Shown here one piece after another: positions 10,941-23,129 of a stretch of DNA of 64,000 nucleotides. Made by a program: the position numbers and the translations under genes. The notes beneath the pieces were generated by a model. The model was not told the origin of the DNA. It saw only the letters and a program-made list of their open reading frames with translations, and did no database searches. This stretch comes from Lineus longissimus (lineage: Eukaryota; Nemertea; Pilidiophora; Heteronemertea; Lineidae): the NCBI RefSeq assembly GCF_910592395.1, contig NC_088319.1, positions 4,652,001 to 4,716,000 of the forward strand, read 5' to 3'. Numbering within the stretch: position 1 is the first letter of the stretch; each line of letters begins with the position of its first letter.

Positions 10941-12160
10941 CAAATCATAGTTAGCCTCTTTCTGTTTGCGGAACTGAGAGTTTTTGGAAACTCAACCAAG
11001 AGCCTCCTGGGTGATGTTATGCAGAATTCTGCATGGCACGAGCGTACATGTATCTCTCAAATGCATTTGTGTACAAATTTCATTCTTTAAGACTGCAGTC
11101 AGCGCTGACCCCAAACATTCGTCGGTCAAATGCCAGACACATCAACTGAAACCAAGGACGTTTAATAGAGCGTACACGTAATTCACAACAACATCTATCA
11201 AAGGTAAAAGCACACAATTACCATACGACAAGAATAATTAGGCATATGAAGCTTCGTTTGGTCAATAGTTCGCCAAAAGTAAATCAATTTCAAAGTAATT
11301 GAGGACGTCAGCGTCTACGTCTCAGAGCTCCGCTACAAGAGGCGCTGATCAGGAAATGGTGAATTTCGAAAATAGCATGTTAAGTCACCTCTCTGATCTT
11401 GTGTCCCTAGTTCTGCTGCGACAGACACAACCGATGCAATAGAGCCTGATATCAGCAAGATAACTGTGGCTTTAACAAGACAACGTTTAATCAATAACAA
11501 CACAACCAGCGTCAATAACTGTATTTGTTAAAATTTATTCAAAGAAAACAGTGCATAAACTTATTTTGACATCGATTGCTTTTAAAATGGATATCGTGGA
11601 AAAGAATCCGACCCCATACGCATGTTCACATATAAAAAATGTAGTTACGTAGCTATTTGTGATCCGGATCCTTGAACCTAAATAAGACTTATGCTTTTTG
11701 TCACTACGACCTGTGATCATGATTGCATGCAACAAAACTCGCTCGTTTACCATGTTTACGGTGGTCATCGTAGGTCCTTGCATTGGACAGGAATCGATTA
11801 TCGCGGCTCTGATCTCCCCGGCCAAAATCCAGAATTAAGACTTGAATAAGATTTTAAAGATATTATTCAGTTTTGTGAACGAGTGCATGTACATTTCGTT
11901 GCAAGATTTCTTAGTTTAGATCTTAACTATATTAGGAATCTGGCAAGAATCCTCTTACGAATGTACAGTCTAGCTCGTAATAAAGGATGGTACAATACTA
12001 GTATATTATCTCTATCATTTTATCAGTTGTTTAATCGGGTATAGCATAGAAACTTCTTAACCTGTTTCCTACTTTTATCATCCTGTTTGCATTCCTGACT
12101 TGCTGGACTAGTGTGGGTTATATTTTATGAGATGCCTATAATCAAGTTGTTCACTGACAT

Positions 12161-15095
12161 TTTTTTTTTTATATTTTACTCTTTATTAACAACAGAACAT
12201 ACATATACAGGTATAACAATACAATGATACAAGAGCTGTTTTTATTTATTTTACAGTCCTGCCCTGCCCTATTACCCCCACCCACCCACACACACACCCA
12301 CCCACTACCACCAATAACACCATCTTTCAGTCTGTCCCACTCAAAACTGGCTGTCCTGTCCATATTTATCAGTCCAAGTTTTAAAGGAAATCGAATGTTG
12401 GGTCCCATTTTTCAGAAAATTTTTCAATGTTTTTATTTTTATAAGCTATTTCTTGTTCCAGTTGCCTTATGTATTTAATTTCATATTTATATGCCTTTAG
12501 GTCTGGTGCCACCTTTTTGTTTCTACACTGATGTATAAATCGTTTTGCCAATATTATCAAAGTGTGCGAGAGGTGGTTATCAGTTCCATAAAATACTGTT
12601 GGAGCATTAATTTCAGTGTGCAAAAAAAGGTTAATGCAGGTCATAAAATCATTCCAGAACTTTTTGATTATTTCACATTTCCAATACAGATGATATATAT
12701 TTTCCTCATAGATATTACAAAATGTACATAGGTGATTTTCTTAAATTTTCCATTTCGTTAGCCAGAAGTTATTAACAAAAATATTGTTTAAAAATTTGTA
12801 TTGAAAGTTTCTTGTCGCTGTGTCTAGTGAGTATCTATGGCACCTTCTAAATATGTCTTCAATAATTTCTCCATCAGGAATTTTTACATACTTCACCGTT
12901 CTCACTTTTAGACATTCTTTATGGCTTTTATCCAAGAATTGACAATAGATATAATGTGTGAGGGATTTTTTAATGGTTTTAATCCTACTGTATAGATCTC
13001 TGCGTTGTTCAAATTATTTTGTTCTTCTTTAAATAGGTTGAATAGCTCTTGCTTGTTTTTGATAGCTTGGACAATTCCGTACCAGCTGAACCACTCTTTT
13101 TGATGCAAACCTAGTTCATTAAAATTTCTCACCCCAATACCATCAGAGAGATCATGGATAGTGTTTATCCCCTGCTCACTAAAGGGTTTATAGTAAATTG
13201 GTTTATGTCCGATTTGTATATCCTTATTGTACCATATGTAAGATTTTTTTGTGGCTGATTGTCCAACTTTTGACCAGCTTTTCAATAGTTCAATGTAAAA
13301 TTTTGGCACTTTATTCTCGATTTGATATTCTTTCAATGATTTTATAGAGTAATTTGCAAATAAGAGTTTATTTATTTGTAATCCACAGTCAATGAGGAAA
13401 GTTGAGAAACACTTTTTCCATACATGGTCTTCAAGGTATATGTATTTTTTAACCCATTTGATTCGATTTGTTTCGATCATGCATCTTATATCTGGAATAT
13501 TCAAACCACCTTTGTCGAGTGGCTGCTTTATAAGTGAGCTTTTTAATTTCGGTTTTCCACCAGACCATATAAAATTAGAAATAACTTTCTCTAACTTTGA
13601 AATGTGTTCCTCCGCCATATGTATCGCACTTAAGGTATACAGGTACTGAGCAATTATAAATGTTTTGATAATTTGAGCTTTTCCAATTAGGGTCAAATTT
13701 CTACTTTTCCAATTATTCAGAATTTTTTTACACTTTTCTAGACGGTCCCCGAAATTGAGATTTATACATTCTTCTTCATCATATGATATAAAGACGCCGA
13801 GGAACCTGAGTGGTTGGCTCGGCCACGCTATTCCTAAAAGTTTGTCCTTTCTATTCCTAAAGGCACCTAACCATGCAGCTTCTGTTTTTAATTTGTTTAG
13901 CTTCAACCCTGAAAAATTTCCAAATTGTGTTACAGTCTTAAGATAAGCTTTTGCTGATTTCTCATCAGCTAATAAACCAGTAGTGTCATCAGCAAATTGT
14001 AAAATTTTCAACTCATGATTTCCCAGTGTAATGCCTTTTCTCTCATCATTTTGTCTTATGGAACATGCTAAAACTTCAGCTAATAATAGAAATAGATAGG
14101 GAGAGAGTGGATCACTTTGTCTTACTCCACGACCCAATTCAAAATATGACGATGTTTTGCCATTATTTATAACACAACTCGATATATCACGGTAGAATGT
14201 TTCTACCCATTTGATAAAGGATTCCCCAAAGTTGAGTCTACCGAGGGTCAGTTTCAAAAATTCCCAGTCTACAGAGTCGAAGGCTTTTTCGAAATCTATG
14301 TTGATTATTATTCCAGGGGTGTTTTTTTGTTTTGTATAAAAATATATATCATCAACTGTCCTGATGTTGTCACTAATATTTCTTCCTTTGACATAGCCAA
14401 CTTGATTTTGGTGAATGATACTTGGTAAAATACTTTTTAGTCTTTCTGCTACTGCTTTTGTCCCTAGTTTGTAGTCAACATTTAATAGTGATATTGGCCG
14501 CCAATTTTTTAATAGTCTTCTGTCTTTACCTTTGTCCAGGAGGGTTATTACGGCTTGTCGTTGTGATGTAGAGAGCTTGCCTTTGGTGTAACCAGAGTTT
14601 AGACAATCTTGTAAGGGTTTTTGTAATATTCCCCAGAATTTCTGATAAAATTCAACAGTTAAACCATCATTACCAGGGGTTTTGTTTTTCTGAAATGTTT
14701 TTGATACTTTTGTCAGTTCTTCTATAGTAATTTCTCCTTCGCAGGCAAGTTTATCTTTTTCGGATATGACTGGCATCATTATGTTTTGTAAATAATTTGA
14801 TTTTTCCTTTATGGCACTGGTGTTCTGTTTTGAATACAGCGTTTGGTAATAGTTTTTAGTTAATTCTGTCATTTCTTTTTGGATTGTTGTTTCGGTATTG
14901 TCTGGTCTCAAAAGTTTATTCATATTTGATTTAATTTTTTTCCAGGAGCATTGTCTCAAAAAATACTTATTGCTCTTTTCCCCCTGTTCATGCCATTCAC
15001 ATTTGGAGCGCAGAATTAAGCCTCTAGTTTTTTCATCATCTATTGCCTGGAGTCTGGCTTTAATTTGGATTTTCCTATCGTTTTGGATTTTCCCA
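12161..15095 (-). mobile_element. 5'-truncated L1/Tx1-type LINE
   Basis: The minus-strand ORF2 covers the reverse transcriptase to the C-terminus: KTPGNDGLTVEFY, IDFEKAFDSVDW, GVRQSDPLSPYLF, the FADD catalytic box and GGLNIPD. A frameshift near 12920 and an in-frame stop at 12741-12743 disrupt the C-terminal part, which ends near 12381. Poly(T) at 12161-12170 is the poly(A) tail. TTGTTCACTGACAT at 12147-12160 and 15096-15109 is a 14-bp target duplication; empty sites occur at 56.29, 58.95 and 60.20 kb. The first residues of the open frame (to 15154) come from target DNA. Confidence 0.93.
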
Positions 15096-15164
15096 TTGTT
15101 CACTGACATGATAATTATGATTAGACGTAAAAAGAATTTAGAGCGGGTTGGCATTTAATCAAGC

Positions 15165-15748
15165 AATTACAATTTGAAATTCAGCCTTTGGAGCAGAAAT
15201 ATCAGTCTCAAGGGACAACTTGGGCGTGGATTGTAGCTTGTCATGAGGTTAGTAAAGCGCCATTGGGGTATTAAAAAGACAGGCTCATGGTCAAATCCAA
15301 CATCTGCTCCTGGATAGATCCTGGTCTTAGCCATGTTGATGCTGCTCATAAAACTTTTCGTAAGCATAATGTAGCCTATCTTGTCGTGTGTGTTACCTGC
15401 CACTAGGAGAATGCCAGGTTGCCTTTCGACTGAGTTTTTGAGGCTGGAAGGTGTTGGCTATGGCGAGTTCGTGGAATCTAGCAAATTCAATTATCCGGAG
15501 GTCCCTCTTGTTTGTTATCCTGAGCACAATCTCCCGACGTTGCCGTTCAATTGGTCCTAGGCGTCGGTGCCGATTTTTGCGTTACAGGCCCCTACTACCA
15601 GAATTATGTTCTGCTTTGGGAGAGACTGCATAGTAGCCATGAAATCGTCGTAAAAGTCATTCATCCTGTCTTCGGATCCATAGCTTGTTGGAGCGTAGAT
15701 CTGGACAACTGACGGATTGAATGGTTTTGCGCTGATCCTCACAGTCAT
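15165..15748 (-). mobile_element. RTE endonuclease remnant, second copy
   Basis: This matches 1-345 and extends further at the C-terminal side: 15403-15167 encodes the SDH-like block (here GADVGFDHEP) preceded by INMAKTRIYPGA. The central block is at 15748-15557. The remnant directly follows the L1 target duplication. Confidence 0.7.
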
Positions 15749-15850
15749 CCATCATACGGTTGGAGACTGGTCAGTACTCTTTTTAAAATTAAATAGTAAA
15801 AGTAACAAATTGTAGTTATGTTTTACTACTCTGGTACATGTAGTTGCTGT

Positions 15851-15984
15851 TGCACTGACTGTGAAATAAGTTGTTTTAACTATCAAAATAGTAATTCTTA
15901 ACCATTTTATTGGTAGTTTTACTTCCCTTTTTAGTTTGAACAACTAATTATTGGTTAGTTTTTAGTAATTTCACAGTTGGTGCA
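15851..15984. mobile_element. MITE in the RTE remnant, second copy
   Basis: It is the same element as 441-574, with the same ends and the same position inside the RTE sequence. Confidence 0.6.
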
Positions 15985-16078
15985 ATAGGAGCTACCAATA
16001 AGTGGCTTTTAGAACTGCTGGAGCCGTGTTCCTTATGAACCAAGCCTGCCATCCATGCCGACGCTAGGAATGTTGACC

Positions 16079-16260
16079 ACTCAAGAAGAGTCTGTGTCCA
16101 ACAGCTGTTGTCATCTCACCTGTAGCAGTGAGCCTGACCTCAGCCGACCAACAATGTTCCACCGGTATCGCCTAAGTTTATACTCGAGCTGTTCGATCCT
16201 GCCCGCAGCATTCAGGGTTTGCACATGCCATGTTCCGATAACGATGTTCTCTCACCGAAA
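16079..16260 (-). mobile_element. RTE N-terminal endonuclease piece
   Basis: The minus strand reads through the AAGRIEQLEYKLRRYRW-type start of the endonuclease. Similarity to the duplicated unit ends at about 16.3 kb, which marks the edge of the left duplication block. Confidence 0.6.
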
Positions 16261-16456
16261 TCAGATTATGGGTGTCTGGGTGCCAGTAGCACTCGTGCTT
16301 GAGGTCGATAGGGTCAGCGAAGCTATTGCATCGCATTTTCTAGGCTGTGTTGGTACTGTCATTGATTTCCAACTGTGCTTTGATTTGTACATTGAATTAA
16401 GGCCGTTTTAGACACTCTGTTTGGTATAGGTTCTGTGGTGAGTGCCTGGTTTGGCG

Positions 16457-17110
16457 AATGGGTGATTTCAAAGTCAGTTTTTAGATTTAGTTTCAAAACT
16501 AAATGGAACACTAAAACCCTTGATTAAATCAGCATTGAACTGAAGTGGGTTTTAGTTTCATCCTATTTCAAAGTCGGGACTAAAACTAAAACTCTCCACA
16601 ACACCAGAAATGAAATCAGTTCCTGTGTTAGTTTTGACACTCAGTTTTAGCATTATCCTATTTCAAATTAGGTTTTAGTTTCACACTAAAACCAATTGGA
16701 ACACCAAGGTCTGATCTTAATCCCAGCTCGATGTTATATTTGGAAGATTTGTAGTGCATTTTGTATTACCAATAAAACTAACGCCTTAGGCATTAACACC
16801 GAGTGGATTTCAAAGTTGGTGTTGGTGTTAAGAATGGAAAAAAATCATGTTGTTCGTACCATTTCAAGAAGTAGCTGCATGTATTTTGAACGCTGATTGG
16901 AATGATGATGGACGTGAAAGAAGACGACCATATTTCGTTCAACTGCCAGCAATGGAAGCGGTTACAATAGGGAAACAACAGTAACAACGACAACAACATG
17001 CATGTTTGGTTTGGTTGATCCAGACATAGGTTTTTAGGGGTAGAAATTAAGAATAAAACTGACACTAACACCCAACACTAAAACCAAAACGAAATTTCAA
17101 ATCACCCATT
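16457..17110. mobile_element. Possible non-autonomous TIR element
   Basis: AATGGGTGATTTCAAA at 16457 and its inverted near-copy ending at 17110 (one mismatch in 16) bound 654 bp that is rich in GTTTTAGT and ACTAAAAC words in both directions. I see no coding potential and no clear target duplication. Confidence 0.4.
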
Positions 17111-17481
17111 GTTTGCATAAAGGTACTGGGTAGGGAAGGGTTCATGTGATGTTTACATTTCGAGTAGGCGTGATTCTTTCTGATATCATTCTTGGGGTTC
17201 CATCGCTGCCTGAGAGACTTGGAAGCCCCTTGCTCAGATGAGCTCTGATTTAAAAAAATACTATACAGTTTCCTAGCTGCTATCTACTTTCAACTTTATA
17301 TTGAGGAGCTTCAGTCTCTCAGGCACATTCACCAGTAGGTTAAATTTAGACGAACGTTTGTTGTAAAATTCACTTTGCGATTATTGAGTGTTGGGAGAGT
17401 GATCGGAGAGTATTGGGGAAAATACTCAATCATCTAAAGATATGGAGGGTACTACTCCTGTGTAGTACATAGGAAAGCGGG

Positions 17482-17862
17482 GAGTTGACGAATGCCATTT
17501 CCCCCAATACTATCGTCAACGTGAAATGGGAGATGCACAGTGTCACTCGGGAACCCTAGGTTCACGAGTGACATTGCGCAACGAGCAGTGATCGTGGATC
17601 ATTTGTTCTGGTAAAAGCCCCGATGGAACAACAGAGGGAGACGGTTCGGAACATTAAATGTATATAATATTCTGGGTACTAGGAACGTTTTTGCCGCCAG
17701 GCTTTTTTATCGCCCCCCCCCCCCCCCCCCTCTTTCACTTTACTCCTTCTGTTTAGTTGGTCATCTCTCGTTTCTCGTTGACGAATGGCTTTCCCCAATA
17801 CTCTATTGTCAAGGTGAAATAGGAGATGCACAGTGTCACTCGGGAACCTCTAGTGAACGTCT
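17482..17862. repeat. Direct repeat pair with poly(C) between
   Basis: An ~85-bp sequence starting GTTGACGAATG and containing GATGCACAGTGTCACTCGGG occurs at 17482-17575 and 17777-17862. A C-run near 17711-17730 lies between them. The second copy abuts the long inverted-repeat element. Confidence 0.65.
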
Positions 17863-19845
17863 TTGATTTTTGAATATGCTTATCGGAGGTTTCGGCTGCA
17901 GATCATAGTGATGTTTCTACATGTTCTATGTCTATGTATTTATTGAGGCCACCTTTAAAACAATGAGATGGGAAATCATTACTGCATTAGTTTTGCTGAC
18001 ATCAGTTGATAGATGCACGATCACGGAGTGGAGCAAATATACTTCATCCGCTCTATATTGTTCATGCTGGCATGGCTGTCATCAAAGCAGCTCATTATTT
18101 TCAAAATTAGTAATATAACTGAAAAATTCAAACGCACATGCAAAACTTCAACATAAATCACCTGTCATCCCTGAACGTTTCAATGCTCTCCGCCAAGCGG
18201 TTAAATATGAGTTGTCCGGAAACGATTTTTTTGTGAAAATTTGGCCAAAACTAGCCATAAAACAATAGATTTCATGCAAATTAAGTAATCTATGATAAAA
18301 ATGACAAAGTCGTTTTCGTACATATCCCCCAACTGTTATGTGTGTCGAATTTCATTGAGAAACTCCTTACTGTTTGGGCTCCCGAGGTAAGAAGAAGAAG
18401 AAGAAGACATATTTTGTTTAGTTTTCAGGAGTAAAATCAATATATATATAGCTGTTTATTTCGTACTACAAAAAGTACATGAAATTCGTGGTGCATATAC
18501 AAAGGTAGTGCACGGTGCATGAAAAACAAATACACAAGAAATAACCCATTTAAGGGCCTAAATTACTTACAAGTACATAGTTGTTTACAACATATACAAT
18601 ATTGCTACCTACCATTAATCACCCGATACACAATGAACTAATTATGTCAGTAATTTCCGATCGATTTAAGATCTCATTGTCCGTATCCCTCATACCAAAT
18701 AGCTCCCAGATGTAAACCCCTCCGTTTAAGCAATTCATCATGAGCATAAGGAACCAGTTGCTTTTGCATTAGATCCTGAACCTTCCTATCGCACCGGCTA
18801 CAATTAAGAGTAAGCATTAGACATTTCTGAATCAATTTATTGTGGATTTTTTTAGTTTTCGAATTCCCCAGCTTGTTTGCGGGAAGCCAATAAAATAGGT
18901 ATGACTAGGTTAGAGGCAACGACGTGCGCTGCCCAGACACGGAGGGGTGTGTTTGAGGAGAAGACATTTTTTTATTTTTGGGAGTGGTCAGTTTTTGTAT
19001 TCACAGCAAAAAAATATGTAGAAAAAGAGTGGCATGATAGTGTAGCCATGCAGGGGTTATATATACAAGTTGGTGAAAAGCTTGACTTAATTCCAAATAA
19101 TAAATCATAATTTACTTTCAATTTCTCCATCGTTATAACGGCAAAGTACTGAATCTTCTTCTTCTCACCTCGGGAGCCCAAACGGTAAGAAGTGTTTCAA
19201 TAAAATTCGAGACACATAACAGTTAGGGGATATGAACGAAAATGACTATGTCCTTTTATCATAGATTACGTAATTTGCATGAAATCAATTGTGTTATGGC
19301 TAGTTTTGGCCAATTTTTTACAAAAATATTGTTTCCGGACAACTTCTCTGTAACCACTTGGCGGAGAGCATTAACACTTTCAGGTATGATAGGTGATATT
19401 TGCAAAATAATGAACTGCTTTTTTACCCGGTTAGCTCGTACCTCGCTTGTTATTAACGCAATCTTCATGCAAAATTCAGGGAAGGTGGAGAAAACGTCTT
19501 GCAATGACTTAGATTCTGAGAAATATAATATCTTTGCTTCGTTCATGAAATAATGAGCTCTTTTGTTGTAGGTAATTATCGAATGCCAACAAAATCGTTT
19601 CCGGACGAAACCTCCGTAACCGCTAGTGTCGAGCGAAATATTCTGGCTGTTCCGCATGCGCAGATGACAGCTATGCCATCGTGCATCTATCAACGGATGT
19701 TAACAAAACTACTGACAGTAATTAAATCCCATCTCATTGTTTTGTAGGTGGTTTCAATAAATACATAGACATAGAACATGTAGAAACATCACTATGATTT
19801 GCAGCCGAAACCTCCGAAAATCATCTTCAAAGATCAAAGTAGTTC
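17855..19845. mobile_element. Long-inverted-repeat (foldback) element, ~2 kb
   Basis: The left arm (about 17855-18412) is an inverted copy of the right arm (about 19152-19845). The outer ends GAACGTCTTTGAT and ATCAAAGTAGTTC pair, as do GGAGGTTTCGGCTGCA near 17885 and its complement near 19800, and GGGCTCCCGAGGT near 18380 with ACCTCGGGAGCCC near 19166. The right arm carries extra sequence near 19.4-19.65 kb. The central 0.7 kb has no convincing gene. Confidence 0.65.
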
Positions 19846-20003
19846 ACAGGTAAATGACTCCTCACTTTCTTTCACGCCTTACAAACCTGCTTTCTCAAAG
19901 CCAGAGCCCGCTTGTTCAAAGCTCCGGAAATCCACTATCTGGTTTGACGGGCGCTGATCTGATCTACCGATAACTAAGCGTACCGCGAAGTTTGTTCCAT
20001 TAG

Positions 20004-20935
20004 GCTTGTCGCTCTGCCATCGCTTTCACTGCCTTCGCTTTCACTGCCACCGCTTACCATGAGTTACCGTCAAGTTGAGTTCGGTCTCTTATACTTAGCA
20101 GTTGCTTTGAACAACCGGGCAAAGGTTGCTTTTGCGCGCACAGACATGGTTTTTTCTGTATCCCCATATTGAAAGTATTAATGGTAATTATGCCCAATCT
20201 TGAGCACGCACGGACATTTCAGGCCAGTTGAGAGTTACAAAGTGGCCCTGGCCGGGTATCTCACCCGGAACCTACCCGACGGCCGGCCGACGCATAACTG
20301 TTGTGACATCGCGCTCCCTGTCCAATTTTTCTGTCACGAAAACACTGAAATACTATATTCTTCCATTTATAGTCATGTCCCACTATCGAACCGATAAATA
20401 CTATTTTTAAGTCCAATTTTGAGGAAAATGGGGTGGGAGTAAATTAAAAGTAAAATTACTGCCACTGCTTACCATGAGTTGCCGCCAAGTTGAGTTCGGC
20501 TTGTCGCTCTGCCATCGCTTTTACTGCCACCGCTTACCATGAGTTACCGTCAAGTTGAGTTCGGTCACTAATACTTAGCGGCTGTTTTAAACAACCAGGC
20601 ACTGGTTGCTTTTGAGCGCACAGACATGTTTTTCGCTGTGTCCCCATACTAATGATAATTATGATACGATAGTTATCAATATAAAGCGCTTTTCACTGTA
20701 TTATGTACTGTTTCAAAGCGCTTTACAAACACAATTATTAGTACCAAGCCTCTCCAGAAACCTTTCTGGAGAACTAAGGGCAACGCCCAAGCTTGCGCAC
20801 GCACAGACACTTCAGGCCAGTTGACAGTTATACAAAGTGGCCCTGGCCGGGTATCTTACCCGGGACTTAATTACGCTTAACTGTTGTGCCACCGCGCTCC
20901 CTGACCAATTTTCTGTCAGGAAACATTGAGAAATG
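20004..20935. repeat. Two tandem copies of a ~350-430-bp sequence
   Basis: CTTGTCGCTCTGCCATCGC starts copies at 20004 and 20499. Both contain TTACCATGAGTTACCGTCAA and TGGCCCTGGCCGGGTATCT and end near CTGTCACGAAAAC / CTGTCAGGAAAC. On the minus strand the end of each copy (GGGAGCGCG...CACAACAGTTA) looks faintly tRNA-like, so a tRNA-derived SINE is possible but unproven. Confidence 0.5.
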
Positions 20936-21129
20936 AGGAACCACTAAATACAATACAACGGTCTGACCAAAAACAAGATTGCCTTGTGAAGAAACTTTTT
21001 TCCTTTTTCGCCAAAAAATGTTAAGTTTCGAATTCGATAGATCCATGTTGCAGTTATGGTCACGGCTACTAATTGCAACTGCCACTGCCATTGTAACTAT
21101 TATTGATTATGTAACACATTCTCTTTGTG

Positions 21130-22170
21130 TTAGATGTAAATTTTCGCTTTCAATGTATGACCTTTCCTGAATTTGTATTTCGTCGGCCAAAGTATCAGCC
21201 GATTTTTTTCGTAGACGAAGAAGAATGCAGCTTGGCCAACGACGGTAGAGATGAACCGAAGTCTGGCTTTGATGGAAAATGCTAAAGCTGATGACTTGTC
21301 CCTGCACGAAACCACTTCGAGCATATACAACTTTTGAATTCTGCTTTTGTCGCCTGATGCTTGATAGAAATCGCCGCGAGTGGACTGCAATGATGAAGAA
21401 ACGCCTATAATACTAATTCCAAATATCCTGGCAAAAGTAATTGTTCTTAATCTATTCTCCTCAAGTTGAATCGTTCGCACCGTATTATACATGTGTTTTC
21501 TTTCCGTTATGGTTATTTTGAAAGGTTTGAATGTAAACTCGAATATGTTTCCCCCAGAGTCAAACTGAGGATTACTCAGCGAGACGGGAAACGGTGCTGA
21601 TAAAAAACCTGGTGCATACTTTGCTTCTCCGAGAGATTTTAAGAAATTAAGTTTCAGTGCAATACCAAGATTCCTGATACTGAACAAGCTCAAAGAAGTG
21701 ACAAACGTCTTTAAGCCAAGGAGATAGGTTAGTGCAAAGACGACCATATTCCTATTAACTGTAAACCGAAGAAATCGAAATGTTGAATTACCGGGGCCAC
21801 GACTACTCCTGAAGTTGTTGTACGGTAGCAACAATTGTTGGCTGTTGAGTCCATCTAAACTAAATGCAAGTGCTTGTAGGTCACTATGCTGCCACCGCAG
21901 TGCGCCCTTCTGGCAAATACCGATAACCCCGTCCTCATATTCGCCAGCAATAGCCGCGAGATTATTTATGAAGAAATTGTGCTTTAATGTATATGGCGAC
22001 TTATCATTTTCTTGTGAAAATACATGTACATAAACATTGAAAGTTGACGTCACTACGCGTCGGATAGGAGCTATACCTACAAAGCACTTCAGCTTCAAGT
22101 GGTAGTGCCACTGGGAATTCCAGACTGGAAATCGCCCTTCGATACTTGGACTGTAGCTGTGCTGGTATTT
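21130..22170 (-). CDS. Divergent family member, exon 2
   Basis: The frame is open for 346 codons from a good acceptor (TTTTTTGTAACTCCAG, phase 0) just above 22170 to the stop at 21130. It aligns along its whole length with the exon 2 of the tandem copies: GRFPVWNSQ with GQFPPWAAS, FNVYVHVFSQ with RNVYVYSQ, IAGEYEDGVIGI with IAGEYGNDVIGV, LQALAFSLDGLNSQQLLLPY with LRAFQFDLIGSSNCRELILPY, and LILWPTKYKFRKGHTLKAK with LFAWPKFDTGKQMTAK. The identity is far lower than among the tandem copies, so this is an older paralogue. I do not recognise the domain. The likely exon 1 is at 35297-35548, 13 kb upstream on the same strand, and contains a stop. Confidence 0.78.
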   Translation of the reverse strand, partial: KYQHSYSPSIEGRFPVWNSQWHYHLKLKCFVGIAPIRRVVTSTFNVYVHVFSQENDKSPYTLKHNFFINNLAAIAGEYEDGVIGICQKGALRWQHSDLQALAFSLDGLNSQQLLLPYNNFRSSRGPGNSTFRFLRFTVNRNMVVFALTYLLGLKTFVTSLSLFSIRNLGIALKLNFLKSLGEAKYAPGFLSAPFPVSLSNPQFDSGGNIFEFTFKPFKITITERKHMYNTVRTIQLEENRLRTITFARIFGISIIGVSSSLQSTRGDFYQASGDKSRIQKLYMLEVVSCRDKSSALAFSIKARLRFISTVVGQAAFFFVYEKNRLILWPTKYKFRKGHTLKAKIYI

Positions 22171-23129
22171 CTGGAGTTACAAAAAACATTAAATATAAAG
22201 TTCGTTGTCCATCTGCAATAAAGTAAGGGGGAGAAATGAATGAGAAGCAATAACAACTGCACATTATCAAGCACAAGGTACCGGATTCTGAAAACAAGGG
22301 TATTTTAACCCCGTGGTTATCGATCCTTTTGGCTTGGTCTTGCTCGGTTTTTGTCACGGATATATATGGCTAAAATGGCTGCCAAGTTAAGTAGTCATTT
22401 CCACAGGTCCAACAAGCCAGTGGTGATCAGCTCCGGATTGTACCCACCCCCCACCCACCCCCCACCCAAAAAACACCTAGTTCTTCAATCTCGGATGATT
22501 ACCATGGATACAGATGGGCCTACTACTCTATCCCTATTGCTACTTGTTCAAATATAAATATCCGAGGTATTTTGTGAAGGGGTAGCTCTGACGATTATTT
22601 GAGGAAAGTACCAGCTTCTTCAGTGCACTTTATATGCGGTGAGCAGGCCCCGAATGCTATTTGCAGCTCAACAGGAAGTTGGCATAGACTGGTTCCTGTG
22701 AGATTGCGAATGTTCTCTAGGTTAAATTTCGAGGGCAAAAACTCAAACAAAATACGCAACACCACCCTCTATTTGTATAACAGATTAATATAGTTGTCAT
22801 TGGCTTTTTCAAGGTGATAAGTAGATATGAATTAAATTTTTTTCCACCATCCTTGTTAATCTTGAAGTTATAAGGCATATAGATGAGATATTTCAAATTT
22901 GCGTTGACATACAGGGTGTCTCATGCATTGTGCTGCATCAGTTTATGCATAACTGTATGTCGAGATGACATTGAAACGTTGCTAAATGTATTCTACAAGT
23001 GACAAGCTATTCAGGATTTAAGGTGTGTGAGAGTGAAATACTGCATTGTCTACAGCCGCTGGAACAGAGGTGTGCATGAAATGACGTCGCGTCATTTTTT
23101 GAGGCAGGTAGGCCTGGCCTCCGCACCGG

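Noticed and set aside
11535-11825. 96-codon minus-strand frame, similar at 55714-55947 and 59600-59821
   Set aside because: Frames shift between copies and the ends differ, so it is not conserved as protein.
11880-12045. Plus-strand frame FCERVHVHF...FYQLFNR, repeated at 56.0, 58.7 and 59.9 kb
   Set aside because: It has no start codon at its beginning and no known domain, and it occurs only within duplicated flank.
20843-20901. tRNA-like segment on the minus strand
   Set aside because: Only weak A-box and B-box resemblance and no convincing cloverleaf; at most part of a SINE.
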